From the NCBI RefSeq assembly GCF_900090315.1, contig NZ_FMHZ01000002.1, positions 3,814,501-3,878,500 of the forward strand: 64,000 nucleotides of DNA. Direction: 5' to 3'. The position numbers were made by a program, and so were the translations under genes. The notes beneath the pieces are model-generated. The model saw only the letters and a program-made list of their open reading frames with translations, made no database searches and was not told the origin of the DNA. How positions within the stretch are numbered: the first letter of the stretch is position 1; each line of letters begins with the position of its first letter. The stretch comes from Micromonospora citrea. GTDB taxonomy: Bacteria; Actinomycetota; Actinomycetes; Mycobacteriales; Micromonosporaceae. Shown in pieces: positions 18,534 through 27,038 of the stretch.

Positions 18534-19955
18534 TCAGGCGGCGGCCAGGCGGACGCCGTCGCGGCCCTGCCGCTTCACCGCGTACAGCGCCTGGTCGGCG
18601 CGGCGGAGGGTGAGCTCGGGCGACTCGCCGGGGCGGGGCAGGGCCACCCCCACGCTGATCGTCCGGCCGATTCGGCGCGCCTCCTCGGCGAGACGCTCGG
18701 CGATCCGCACCGCCTCGTCGGGCCGGTTCACCTCGATCACCGCCACGAACTCGTCGCCGCCGATGCGGTAGAGCTCGTCGCCCTGCCGCAGCGCCCCCTC
18801 CAGGGCCCGGGCCAGCCGCACCAGCACCCGGTCGCCGGCCTGGTGGCCGTACGTGTCGTTGACGCTCTTGAAGCCGTCAACGTCGATCGCCAGCAGGGCC
18901 GTACGACCGGGGGTGGCCCCGGCGATCCGCCGGCCGAACGGGCCGGTGTGCCCCAGCCCGGTCAGCGGGTCGGAGTTGGCCTGCTCGCGCAGCCGGGCGA
19001 CGGTACGCAGCCGGTCCAGGCAGCTCCACGCCTGGCCGGCCAGCAACTCCAGCAGGTTGACGGTGGTCGGGTCGGGGCGTAGCAGTCGCTCGTCGGCGAC
19101 CAGCAGCACGCCGCCGTGATCGTCGGGCGGCCCGACCGGCACCGCGACCAGGGTGCGCACCCCGGCCCCGGCCAGCGGCCGGTGGTCGGGGACCGGCGGG
19201 TGCCCCGCCTCGCCGAGGGTGTATCCCACGCCGTGGCGGTGGGCGCGGCTGATCAGCCGGTCCAGCGCGGCCGGGCCCGCCTCCGCCAGCTCGGCCCGGA
19301 TCCGGGACTCGAACTCGCCGGGAGCGGCCGTCGGCGCGCCCAGCCGGGGCCCGTCCGGACCGGCGAGCAGCAGCACGGCGGCGGAGAGGGTGGACACGTC
19401 CCGGGCCGCGGCGATCGCGGCGGTGAACAGGTCCCACTCCGTCGAGGCGGCGGTCAGCGCGGTGGCGTGCCGGAGCAGCTTCTCGCTGCGGCTCTCCGCC
19501 GGCGGCCCGCCGAGCGCCACGATCCGGGCACCGAGCCGGGCCGCCAGCCGCTCGGCCGTGTCCCGCCACGGGGCCAGGTCGGCCGGTACGCACCACTGGA
19601 GGTCGAGCACGCCGATCGGCCGGCCCGCCGGGTCCCGTACCGGCACGCAGACCTCGGCGATGACGTCGGGGCGTACGGGGATGTAGTCGGGATCGTCGGC
19701 GACGTCGGGCACGACCGCGGTCTCGCCGGAGGCGTACACCCGCCCGACGATCCCGGTCTTCGGCGGCACGGTGGAGAAGACCTGCCAGGAGCCGGTCGCC
19801 GCGACGCAGCGGAGCCGGTCGTGCACCTGGAGCAGGACCGAGATGGTGGCCGGCGCGTGCCGGGCGAGCGCGGTGACCGTCCACTGGCACGCCTCGACGG
19901 CGGTCGAGGCCATGGGCAGGCGGACCGTCACGTCACGGATGACTCGCTCGTGATC
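18534..19955 (-). CDS. GAF-GAF-GGDEF diguanylate cyclase
   Basis: Predicted to make the second messenger c-di-GMP from GTP in the cytoplasm. Two GAF-like sensor regions (about 15-150 and 165-310) precede a C-terminal GGDEF domain. The active-site IGGDEF is intact, and RQGD lies five residues before it, the position of the RxxD inhibitory I-site, so product feedback is likely. GTG 19955 is chosen because a TACCCT hexamer at 20016-20021 would place the transcript start downstream of the longer TTG/GTG starts near 20015; the start is uncertain. It is divergent from a cyclic-nucleotide-type phosphodiesterase gene. Confidence 0.88.
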   Translation of the reverse strand, partial: DHERVIRDVTVRLPMASTAVEACQWTVTALARHAPATISVLLQVHDRLRCVAATGSWQVFSTVPPKTGIVGRVYASGETAVVPDVADDPDYIPVRPDVIAEVCVPVRDPAGRPIGVLDLQWCVPADLAPWRDTAERLAARLGARIVALGGPPAESRSEKLLRHATALTAASTEWDLFTAAIAAARDVSTLSAAVLLLAGPDGPRLGAPTAAPGEFESRIRAELAEAGPAALDRLISRAHRHGVGYTLGEAGHPPVPDHRPLAGAGVRTLVAVPVGPPDDHGGVLLVADERLLRPDPTTVNLLELLAGQAWSCLDRLRTVARLREQANSDPLTGLGHTGPFGRRIAGATPGRTALLAIDVDGFKSVNDTYGHQAGDRVLVRLARALEGALRQGDELYRIGGDEFVAVIEVNRPDEAVRIAERLAEEARRIGRTISVGVALPRPGESPELTLRRADQALYAVKRQGRDGVRLAAA

Positions 19956-20082
19956 CACTGGGCACGTCGTTCCAGGTAGGGAGGGGGTTCCGGCCGGCGG
20001 GCGGGCCCGCACCAAGGGTACTCAGCGCCGCGTCGCGCCGCCCAGGAGCAAGATCGCCCACAGCCTTCGTACACATGTGCCA

Positions 20083-20097
20083 TCCACAGGCTGTGGA
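20083..20097. promoter_or_regulatory. 15-bp perfect palindrome in the cyclase/phosphodiesterase gap
   Basis: TCCACAG-G-CTGTGGA, with CACATGTG palindrome at 20072-20079 beside it. Each half resembles a DnaA box (TTGTCCACA) but the match is partial. Likely an operator shared by the divergent genes. TAGCGT at 20144-20149 could be the -10 of the phosphodiesterase gene. Confidence 0.45.
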
Positions 20098-20176
20098 CAC
20101 GGCCCGTGGATGCGGGCGGGCCGCGCGGCGGGGCCCGCGACGATAGCGTGAGGGTCCCGGCCGAGTGGAGGCACCG

Positions 20177-20959
20177 ATGCTCATCGCCCAGCTCAGTGAT
20201 CCGCACGTGACCACCGGCGTCCTCGCCGCCGAACCGGCCGCCGGCCTGCACCGGGCCCTCGGCCGGGTGCTGGCGCTCACCCCCCGGCCCGACTGCGTGG
20301 TCGTCACCGGCGACCTGGTCGAGCACGGCCGCCCCGACGAGTACGCCGCGCTGCGCGAGATCATCGGTCGGTTCCCGCTGCCGGTGCACCTGGTGGCCGG
20401 CAACCACGACGACCGGGAGTCGCTGCTCGACGCCTTCGGCGGCACGCCGTGGCTCGGCGGCGGCTTCTCGGCCTACTACCACGTCGACCATCCCGAGGCG
20501 ACGATCGTGGTGCTGGATTCGTTGATGCCGGGTGGACACGGCGCCGGCTGTCTCGGCGAGGACCAGCTCGGCTGGCTCGACGGGGTGCTGGCCGGCCGGC
20601 CGGAGGTGCCGGCCGTGGTCTGCGTGCACCACCCGCCGGCGGCGGTCGGCATCCCGTTCCTCGACGACATCCGGCTGACCGACGGCGACGGGCTGGCCGA
20701 GGTGGTCGCCCGGCACCCGCACGTCGCCCGGGTGGTCGCCGGGCACGTCCACCGCCCCGTGACGGTCAGCTTCGCCGGCACGGTGCTCACCACCGCGCCG
20801 AGCACCTGGCGGCAGAGTTCGCTCACCACCAGCGCCGACGAGCAGATCGGCTGGGTCGCCGAGCCGACCGGCTTCCTCCTGCACCAGGTCGCCGGGGGCG
20901 GCTGCGTCACGCACCTCGTCCAGGTCAGCCACGCCGTCGGCATGACGTGCGCGTTCTGA
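20177..20959 (+). CDS. calcineurin-like phosphodiesterase (class III cyclic nucleotide PDE type)
   Basis: Binuclear metal hydrolase, 260 residues, of the CpdA/Rv0805-like group. All metal ligands are visible in order: DPHV (D-x-H), VVTGDLVEHG, LVAGNHDDRE, VCVHHPPAAVG and VVAGHVHRPV. The ATG at 20177 follows GGAG at 20167-20170. The likely substrate is cAMP or another cyclic nucleotide, known for relatives but not proven here. It is divergent from the GGDEF gene. A 385-bp gap follows. Confidence 0.88.
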   Translation: MLIAQLSDPHVTTGVLAAEPAAGLHRALGRVLALTPRPDCVVVTGDLVEHGRPDEYAALREIIGRFPLPVHLVAGNHDDRESLLDAFGGTPWLGGGFSAYYHVDHPEATIVVLDSLMPGGHGAGCLGEDQLGWLDGVLAGRPEVPAVVCVHHPPAAVGIPFLDDIRLTDGDGLAEVVARHPHVARVVAGHVHRPVTVSFAGTVLTTAPSTWRQSSLTTSADEQIGWVAEPTGFLLHQVAGGGCVTHLVQVSHAVGMTCAF

Positions 20960-21344
20960 CCGGCGACCCGGGAGCAGCGACCGGGGCGCCGTGGGCCGAC
21001 CGCGCCGTCTCCGCCGCCGGCGCGCGGCTCGTCCGATCATCCTTCCCGTCGTACGCCGTCCGTCCGGTCCTTTCCGGACCCGCACGCCGACCACCGCGAC
21101 GATCGGTCGGAGGCTGCCGGGCATGTCGGAAACGCCTGGCCGGACCTCCCCGGGCGGGCGGCGTATCCCCAGGTCTGTGGGCCTGCCCCGGTCGACCGAC
21201 GGCGGGCCGCGATGAGAGGCTGTACCCGACGCGGCGGCGGTCCCCCACCGCCGTCACCGCGACCGAACCCTGCCGACGGCGCGGGCCCGACCGGCGCGAA
21301 CCGTCGCCCCGGGGGCCCCGCGCCGGCTTCTCACGAGGAGTTCC
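20960..21344. other. gap before the 5'-nucleotidase gene
   Basis: No gene is supported. A small hairpin, GTCCGG-6nt-CCGGAC (21062-21079), could end the phosphodiesterase transcript. The rest is GC-rich sequence with no clear promoter; GAGGAG just before 21345 is the nucleotidase ribosome site. Confidence 0.4.
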
Positions 21345-23054
21345 ATGTCCATCCCCGGGATGCGTCGGGCCGCCATCGGCCTGACCGCGCTCGCCGTGAC
21401 CGCGTTCGGCGCGGTCACGACCACCCCCGACCAGGCGGACGCCGGCCCGAAGCCGGTCGCCGTCAAGCTGCTCGCCCTCAACGACTTCCACGGCAACCTC
21501 GAACCGCCGTCCGGCTCCAGCGGCTCGATCGCCGGGCAGCCCGCCGGCGGGGCCGAATACCTCGCCACCCAGCTCGCCGAGCTGCGCAAGCGCGCCGCCA
21601 AGGAGCAGAACACCATCACCGTGGCGGCCGGCGACCTGATCGGCGCCTCGCCGCTGCTCTCCGCCGCGTTCCACGACGAGCCGACCATCGAGGCACTGTC
21701 GCTGGCCGGGTTGGACTACGCCAGCGTCGGCAACCACGAGTTCGACGAGGGCGCCGACGAGCTGCTGCGCATCCAGAACGGCGGGTGCCACCCGGTCGAC
21801 GGCTGCGCCGACGGCACCCCCTACGAGGGCGCCGGCTTCCAGTACCTGTCGGCCAACGCGTTCAAGACCGCCACCGGCCAGCCGCTGCTCGCCCCGTACG
21901 CCATCCACAAGGTGCAGGGCGTCAAGGTCGGCTTCATCGGCATGACGCTGGAGGGCACCCCGCGCATCGTCAGCCCGCAGGGTGTCGCCGGCCTGACCTT
22001 CGCCGACGAGGCGCAGACCGCCAACCGGTACGCCCGCGAGCTGCGCCGCAAGGGCGTCGAGACCATCGTCGTGCTGCTGCACGAGGGCGGCACGCAGGAC
22101 GCCACCGGCGGCATCAACGACTGCAAGGGCATCTCCGGCCCCATCGTGGACATCGCCAACCGGATGGACCCGTCGATCGACGTCGTCGTCAGCGGCCACA
22201 CCCACCAGGCGTACAACTGCGACATCGCCGGCAAGCTCGTCACCAGTGCCAGCTCCTTCGGTCGGCTGGTCACCGACATCGACCTCTCCATCGACCGGCG
22301 CACCGGCGACGTGATCAGCGCCAGGGCCGAGAACGTGGTGGTCACCCGCGACGTCGACCCGGACCGGGCGCAGACCGACCTGATCAACCGCTACAAGACC
22401 GTGCTCGGCCCGGTGGCCGGCCGCGAGGTCGGCCAGACCACCACGGAGATCAAGAAGACCCAGGAGACCCTCTTCGACAAGACCCTGGGCGAGTCCCCGC
22501 TGGGCAACCTGATCGCCGACGCGCAGCTCGCCGCCACCGACGACGAGCAGGGCGCGGTCGCCGCCTTCATGAACCCCGGTGGCGTACGCGCCGACCTCGA
22601 CGCCGGCCCGGTCACCTACGAGGAGGCGTTCACGGTGCAGCCGTTCGCCAACAACCTCGTGACGCTCGACCTCACCGGCGCGCAGCTCTACTGCCTGCTG
22701 GAGCAGCAGTTCGTCGCCGGCAGGACGCTCTACCCGTCGTCGACCGTCCGGTACGTCGTCGACCCGGCCGGCACCACCGGCACCGCGACGGACCCGTGCG
22801 CGGGCAGCCGGGTGGTCCGGGGCAGCCTCACCATCGGTGGCGTGGCGGTCGACGCCGGCACCACGTACCGGATCACGGTGAACAACTTCCTCTCCGGCGG
22901 CGGCGACGGCTTCACCGTCCTCACCGGAGGCACCAACCTGGTCACCGGCATGATCGACCTGGACGCTTTCGTGGCGTACCTGACCGCGCGGTCGCCGGTC
23001 TCGGCGCCGGCGCTGGACCGCATCCGCACCACCGCGGAGGTTCCCGCCGCCTGA
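21345..23054 (+). CDS. secreted 5'-nucleotidase / 2',3'-cyclic phosphodiesterase family protein
   Basis: Extracellular nucleotide-scavenging metallophosphatase, 569 residues. A signal peptide (about 1-33) precedes the metallophosphoesterase domain: LALNDFHGNLEPP, VAAGDLIGASPLLSA, YASVGNHEFDEG, VVLLHEGG and VVVSGHTHQAYNC supply the metal ligands. The C-terminal 5'-nucleotidase substrate domain (from about residue 360) contains GESPLGNLIADAQL, FMNPGGVRADL and the NNFLSGGGDGF motif. It has no C-terminal anchor, so it should be freely secreted. Confidence 0.93.
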   Translation: MSIPGMRRAAIGLTALAVTAFGAVTTTPDQADAGPKPVAVKLLALNDFHGNLEPPSGSSGSIAGQPAGGAEYLATQLAELRKRAAKEQNTITVAAGDLIGASPLLSAAFHDEPTIEALSLAGLDYASVGNHEFDEGADELLRIQNGGCHPVDGCADGTPYEGAGFQYLSANAFKTATGQPLLAPYAIHKVQGVKVGFIGMTLEGTPRIVSPQGVAGLTFADEAQTANRYARELRRKGVETIVVLLHEGGTQDATGGINDCKGISGPIVDIANRMDPSIDVVVSGHTHQAYNCDIAGKLVTSASSFGRLVTDIDLSIDRRTGDVISARAENVVVTRDVDPDRAQTDLINRYKTVLGPVAGREVGQTTTEIKKTQETLFDKTLGESPLGNLIADAQLAATDDEQGAVAAFMNPGGVRADLDAGPVTYEEAFTVQPFANNLVTLDLTGAQLYCLLEQQFVAGRTLYPSSTVRYVVDPAGTTGTATDPCAGSRVVRGSLTIGGVAVDAGTTYRITVNNFLSGGGDGFTVLTGGTNLVTGMIDLDAFVAYLTARSPVSAPALDRIRTTAEVPAA

Positions 23055-23072
23055 CGCGGCGTCGCACAGCCG

Positions 23073-23104
23073 ACGGGCCCCGAAGCGTTCGCTTCGGGGC
23101 CCGT
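23073..23104. terminator. bidirectional terminator hairpin
   Basis: A perfect 14-bp stem, ACGGGCCCCGAAGC (23073-23086) and its complement (23091-23104) with a 4-nt loop, sits between the convergent nucleotidase and MFS genes. Confidence 0.88.
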
Positions 23105-23118
23105 CGTCGTCGTGCCGG

Positions 23119-24414
23119 TCAGGCGGGTGCGGACACCGGTTCGGCGGCCGGCGGGGCGGCAGGCGGAGTCGCCGGCACGCGGCCGTCCTGGACGGCCGTC
23201 AGCAGGGGGCGCAGGGAGAGCGCGACCAGCGAGGCCACCAGACAGCCGCCGACGACCGTCGCGACCCAGATCCGGCCGTCGGCCGCGCCGATCAGGGGGC
23301 CCGCGGTGACCGGGCCGATCACCCCGCTGATGCCGAAGATCATCGAGCTCATCGCGTTGTACCGGCCGCGCAGCTCGTCGGTGGCGAGCGCGTTGGTCAG
23401 CGCCGGCATCACCGGCGAGAGCAGCGTCTCGCCGAAGCCGAAGATGGCCGAGCAGGCCACCACGCCGAGGGCGGCGAGCAGCGCGCTCTCGGCGCCGATC
23501 ACCCCCGCCGCGCCGAGGACCAGCCAGGCGGTCGCGAAGACCGCGCCCACGACGGCCAGCGCGCCCGTCCGGCTCCGCCCCTCCATCCGGCGGATGACCA
23601 GCAGCTGGGCGAGCACGATCATCACCGTGTTGCCGGCCAGCGCCCAGGCCACGATGCGCGGGGACACCTCGACCACCCGCACGGAGTACGCGGCGAAGCC
23701 CACCTCGATCTGCGCGTACCCGCAGGTCGTCAGGATCAGGCCGAAGATGACCAGCCGCCGGAACGGCCGGTCCTTCAGCACGGTGAGGTAGCCGCCGGTC
23801 GACGTCCGGCCCCCGGTCGGGCCCGCGGTGAGCCGGCGACCCACCCGCGGCAGGCTCAGCAGGATCAGCGCGGGCATCAGGTAGCTGATCGCGTCGAGCA
23901 CGTAGATCGCCTGGAAGGTGCCCGGGCGGGCGGTGTCGACGATCGCGCCGGAGGTCAGGCCGCCGATGCCGATGCCGAGGTTGAGCAGGGCGAAGTTCAG
24001 CCCGAAGACCCGCTGCCGCTCGTCGTCGTCGGTGAGCGAGGCGAGGATCGTGTTCTGCCCGGACCAGATGGCCGAGCTGCCGATCGCGACCAGGGTCATC
24101 ACCCCGAACGCCGAGGCGGTCGAGTCGACCAGCGCCAGCGAGCCGGTGCCGGCCGCCTCGATCAGCAGGCACGGCACGACGATCCGGCGCGCGCCGAAGC
24201 GGTCGATGAGCGTGCCGCCGATCGGCGACAGGGCGAGGGTGACCGCGCCGTACCAGCCGATGACCAGACCGGCGCGGGCGTCGGTGAGGCCGCGGACGTC
24301 GGTCAGGTAGATGAACAGGAACGGCAGGGTGAGGCCGCGCCCGACCGCCGACAGCAGGGTGCCGACGAGGATCCGCCGGGCTTCCGGACGGCGGGGGAGG
24401 GCGCGACTGAGCAT
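23119..24414 (-). CDS. MFS transporter, 12-helix
   Basis: Membrane transporter of 431 residues. RRILVGTLLSAVGRGLTLPF forms helix 1, LVIGWYGAVTLALSPIGGTL and IDRFGARRIVV form helix 2 and the motif-A loop, and SSAIWSGQNTILASLTDDDE follows. About 12 hydrophobic segments can be counted, with a cytoplasmic loop near residue 190 (VGRRLTAGPTGGRTSTGG). It resembles MdtH/YjiJ-type exporters; the substrate is unknown. No regulator is adjacent. Confidence 0.85.
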   Translation of the reverse strand: MLSRALPRRPEARRILVGTLLSAVGRGLTLPFLFIYLTDVRGLTDARAGLVIGWYGAVTLALSPIGGTLIDRFGARRIVVPCLLIEAAGTGSLALVDSTASAFGVMTLVAIGSSAIWSGQNTILASLTDDDERQRVFGLNFALLNLGIGIGGLTSGAIVDTARPGTFQAIYVLDAISYLMPALILLSLPRVGRRLTAGPTGGRTSTGGYLTVLKDRPFRRLVIFGLILTTCGYAQIEVGFAAYSVRVVEVSPRIVAWALAGNTVMIVLAQLLVIRRMEGRSRTGALAVVGAVFATAWLVLGAAGVIGAESALLAALGVVACSAIFGFGETLLSPVMPALTNALATDELRGRYNAMSSMIFGISGVIGPVTAGPLIGAADGRIWVATVVGGCLVASLVALSLRPLLTAVQDGRVPATPPAAPPAAEPVSAPA

Positions 24415-24524
24415 GTCCGAGATTCTGTGCGGCTGGTACGACGGCCCGCGAGCGTTTTACGGCCCGGACCGCGTGGCCGGCACCCTCACGTGATCAAGGC
24501 CACGTCCCGGGTCCGGTCCGGGTC

Positions 24525-24582
24525 GGGCCGGCCCCGGTCGCCGGCGGTGCCGGGCCGGCCCCGGTCGCCGGCGGTGCCGGGC
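24525..24582 (+). repeat. 27-bp tandem repeat, two copies
   Basis: Two perfect copies (24525-24551 and 24552-24578) starting GGGCCGGCCCCGG, then the start of a third. It lies upstream of the small hypothetical gene. Confidence 0.9.
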
Positions 24583-24620
24583 CGTGGGCGCTGTCGGGCC
24601 CGTCTGCGATGCTGGTCGGG

Positions 24621-25094
24621 ATGACCACGACCTGGCGACACCTGCCCGCGCCGGCCCGCGAGATCGCCACGGCCGCCGGCGACGCGGTCGCCGCCGCGCG
24701 CGAGCGCGACTCCGAGGCGTACGACATCGCGGTGGCCCGGCTCGCGGCGGCCGAACGGTCGGGGCTGGTCCTCGGCGCGGTGGTCCGGCTGCTGCTGGAG
24801 GAGGGCCACCCGGACGGCCTCGACGGCGACGACGTCCGGCAGGTGCTCGAACGCTGCGTGCGGGGCGCGGCGGGGTGGCGGCCCGACGTCGACCCGCACG
24901 TGGTGCTCGTCCTGCTGGCGGGCGCCCTGGGCGTCTACGACCCGGACGGCGACGAGTCCCCGCCCGACCCGCCTGCCGTGGCGCGGCACGCGCCGCTGCT
25001 CGTGGCCGACCTGCTCGCCGTGACCGGCCGGCCGCTCGACGGCTACCTGGCCGCCGCGTTCACGGAGATCGCGCGCACCGAACACCACGACTGA
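24621..25094 (+). CDS. hypothetical protein, helical
   Basis: 157 residues, not recognised. Composition suggests an all-helical soluble protein: REIATAAGDAVAAARERDSE, LVLGAVVRLLLEEGHPDGL, DDVRQVLERCVRGAAGW and HVVLVLLAGALGVYDP. No signal peptide or metal motif. The ATG at 24621 gives the cleanest N-terminus (MTTTWRHLPAPA); ATG 24609 is in frame. The codon pattern is typical of coding sequence. Stand-alone gene between repeat-rich gaps. Confidence 0.7.
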   Translation: MTTTWRHLPAPAREIATAAGDAVAAARERDSEAYDIAVARLAAAERSGLVLGAVVRLLLEEGHPDGLDGDDVRQVLERCVRGAAGWRPDVDPHVVLVLLAGALGVYDPDGDESPPDPPAVARHAPLLVADLLAVTGRPLDGYLAAAFTEIARTEHHD

Positions 25095-25402
25095 GCGCGC
25101 GGCCCGGCCGGCCGCCGGGAGCACCCGCGCGCCTGTCGTGGTGAGCCTGCCGTTGCGGGCCCGCCGTTGGGTGCCTGTTGTCGCGGCCTGTCGTTGCGGG
25201 CCTGTTGTCGCGGCCTGCCGTTGCGGCTTGTTGTCGCGGGACTGTCGTCCCGCGACTGCCGTTGCGCGTCCACCGCCGCCGGCCCGTCGCCGGGGCGCGG
25301 GGCGGGGAGCGCCCGCCGCCGGGGCGCCGGGTTCGGGGGTGCGGTCCTGGCTCGGCGATGGTCGCTATCGCGCCGTCCCGACGGCCCCGGCGGCCTCCGT
25401 CC
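25095..25402. repeat. repeat-rich gap with 27-bp degenerate tandem array
   Basis: No gene. From 25174 to 25265, units of 27 bp repeat about 3.4 times (starts 25174, 25201, 25228, 25255), core TTGTCGCGGCCTGTCGTTGC. The rest is GC-rich without hairpins strong enough to call. It separates the convergent hypothetical and TetR genes. Confidence 0.75.
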
Positions 25403-26038
25403 TCAGCGGACGGCGTAGTCGCCGAGCGCCGGTTCGAGCAGGTCGAACGTCCGGGTGCCGGCGTCGGCCAGGGCGGCCGCGACGTCGTCCAGGTCGTCGC
25501 CGGCGAGCGTGCGCCGGATCGTCTCGGCGAAGAGAACCCGGTGCGCCGCGCCGAGCTGGGCGGCGACGGCGCGCGGCACGACGTCGCCGGGGCCGACGTG
25601 CGCCTCCGCGACGAGCAGGTCGGCCAGGGCCTGCTCGCGCAGCTCGTGGAACTCGCGCAGGCGGGCCGTCAGGGTCGGGCTCTCCACGATCATCCGGACG
25701 AACGGCAGGCCGGCGAAGCCGATCACCGGGTCGCGACGGGCCACGGCCGCCAGGAACTCGCGCCGCAGCGCGGCGAGAGCCGACTCCCCGGCGCCCCGCT
25801 CGGCCACGGTGCGGGCGAGCGAGCCGACGAACTCGTCGCTGAGGTCGAGGGCCATGTCCTCCTTGCGGGGGAAGTAGTTGGTGACGGTCATCTTGGCGAC
25901 GTGCGCCGCCGTGGCGATCTCGGCGATGGTCACGGCCTCGAAGCCGCGTTCCATGAAGAGACGGGTCGCCACGTCGGAGATCGTCTGGCGGGTCTCCCGC
26001 TTCTTCTGTTCCCGCAGGTTGAGAGTCGGTGAGGTCAT
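25403..26038 (-). CDS. TetR/AcrR family transcriptional regulator
   Basis: DNA-binding repressor, 211 residues. The N-terminal helix-turn-helix is typical: RETRQTISDVATRLFMERGF, then VTIAEIATAAHVAKMTVTNY and FPRKEDM. The C-terminal ligand-binding part is helical with no recognised ligand signature. GATACT lies 7 nt upstream of the ATG and no ribosome site is seen. Palindromic sequence in the 96-bp divergent gap indicates autoregulation and control of the small ORF/VOC unit on the other strand. Confidence 0.92.
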   Translation of the reverse strand: MTSPTLNLREQKKRETRQTISDVATRLFMERGFEAVTIAEIATAAHVAKMTVTNYFPRKEDMALDLSDEFVGSLARTVAERGAGESALAALRREFLAAVARRDPVIGFAGLPFVRMIVESPTLTARLREFHELREQALADLLVAEAHVGPGDVVPRAVAAQLGAAHRVLFAETIRRTLAGDDLDDVAAALADAGTRTFDLLEPALGDYAVR

Positions 26039-26054
26039 GCCGGACAGTATCTCA

Positions 26055-26067
26055 TAGGTTCAACCTA
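26055..26067. promoter_or_regulatory. perfect palindromic operator, probably for the adjacent TetR
   Basis: TAGGTT-C-AACCTA, 13 bp. A related imperfect site (TAGATGGGTCCGACCTA) lies at 26086-26102 inside the spacer of the divergent promoter. Both share the half-site ACCTA. Confidence 0.7.
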
Positions 26068-26076
26068 AATTTGGGC

Positions 26077-26106
26077 TTGACATATTAGATGGGTCCGACC
26101 TAAGCT
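26077..26106 (+). promoter_or_regulatory. sigma70-type promoter for the small ORF/VOC unit
   Basis: TTGACA at 26077-26082, 18-nt spacer, TAAGCT at 26101-26106. The predicted start is near 26113, giving a short leader with the GAGGAGG ribosome site. The second TetR-like site lies in the spacer, so binding would block polymerase. Confidence 0.7.
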
Positions 26107-26134
26107 TGTGTCGTTCCCAAGTTGAGGAGGGCGA

Positions 26135-26278
26135 ATGAGTACGCGCTTCACGCCGCCGGCTCCGACCACCGGCCCCGCCCGACGGATCGGCGTCACGCGC
26201 AACACCTCCAGGGGCGACCGGACCGGCGCCCGCGTGACCCGGCAGCCGCTCCGGCTGCCGCCGCGCAGGGGGCGCTGA
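26135..26278 (+). CDS. 47-residue basic small protein
   Basis: ATG 26135 is preceded by GAGGAGG (26124-26130) and lies directly behind the TetR-controlled promoter. The product begins MSTRFTPPAPTTGPARRIG and is Arg/Pro/Thr-rich with no acidic patch or membrane segment. It could be a genuine small protein, a leader ORF, or the remnant of a longer gene replaced by the VOC gene 49 nt downstream. No homolog is recognised. Confidence 0.45.
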   Translation: MSTRFTPPAPTTGPARRIGVTRNTSRGDRTGARVTRQPLRLPPRRGR

Positions 26279-26327
26279 CGACCCCGCCGCACCGCCCCGA
26301 CCGCTCGGCCCGCCCCGGAGGAAAAAC

Positions 26328-26717
26328 ATGAACATCACCGCCACGACCGTCTCCCTGACCGTCGACGACGTCATCGCGTCCCGCGACTTCCTCGTCACCC
26401 ACCTCGGTTACCAGGAGAAGGCCGCCGCCGACGGGTTCGCCTCACTCAGCCGGGGCGAAGCGGCCGTCGACGTCGTGCTGTTGCGACGGGGCATCGAGGT
26501 GCTTCCCGAGGACCAGCGCGACCAGCGGGCGTCCGGGCTGATCCTGGCGTTCACCGTGTCCGACCTGGCCGGGGTGCTCAGTCGGCTGGAGAGCGAGGGG
26601 GTGGCCGTCACCATGCCGTTGCGCGAGGAACCGTGGGGTGAGCGGCTGTTCCAGGTCACCGACCCCAACGGCGTGGTCATCCAGTTCGTGGAATGGGTCA
26701 CCCCGGCCGCCGGCTGA
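26328..26717 (+). CDS. VOC family (glyoxalase/bleomycin-resistance fold) protein
   Basis: 129 residues, one vicinal-oxygen-chelate module: ATTVSLTVDDVIASRDFLV opens the first beta-alpha-beta-beta-beta unit, FQVTDPNGVVIQFVEW closes the second with the conserved C-terminal Glu. Members bind metals and either catalyse glyoxalase/dioxygenase reactions or sequester drugs. GGAGG 9 nt before the ATG is the ribosome site. Placement behind a TetR-controlled promoter suggests an inducible detoxification or resistance role, which is inference. Confidence 0.88.
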   Translation: MNITATTVSLTVDDVIASRDFLVTHLGYQEKAAADGFASLSRGEAAVDVVLLRRGIEVLPEDQRDQRASGLILAFTVSDLAGVLSRLESEGVAVTMPLREEPWGERLFQVTDPNGVVIQFVEWVTPAAG

Positions 26718-26775
26718 CCCACCGCGCACCGCCGGGCACCCGGCGGCACCCGTGGCTTGCGCCGCCGCACCAAAC

Positions 26776-26812
26776 GTCAGGGGCATGTCCGCCGCGCGGG
26801 CATGCCCCTGAC
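26776..26812 (+). terminator. terminator after the VOC gene
   Basis: A 12-bp perfect stem, GTCAGGGGCATG (26776-26787) with its complement at 26801-26812 and a 13-nt loop, 59 bp after the stop codon. Confidence 0.7.
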
Positions 26813-27038
26813 CGTACGCGCCGGCAGACGGACGTCGTGCGCGTCCCACGTTGGCGTCCGGCGTCCGGCGTTTGACGCCCGGCGCGTCCACCGTTGGCGT
26901 CTGGCGGTCCTGCGTCCGGTGTCCCGACGTCTCGTGTCCCGGCGTTTGGTGTCCCGCGTCGCCGGAGTTCCGGGACGGCCGTCCTTCGCTCGCCGGAGTT
27001 CCGTCCGGGGCTGGTGCGGGCCGGGGCAGGGCGCCGGC
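26813..27038. other. low-complexity gap after the VOC gene
   Basis: No gene. Degenerate short repeats (GGCGTCCGGCGT, GTGTCCCG and CGGAGTTCC themes) fill the region up to the stop codon of the sigma/FtsX fusion gene. Confidence 0.5.

Noticed and set aside
20083..20097. Replication origin from DnaA-box-like palindrome
   Set aside because: Only one facing pair with imperfect boxes, no AT-rich unwinding region, and no dnaA, dnaN or gyrase genes nearby.
24415..24620. A small gene reading through the 27-bp repeat
   Set aside because: The open frames are short, repeat-derived and lack ribosome sites.
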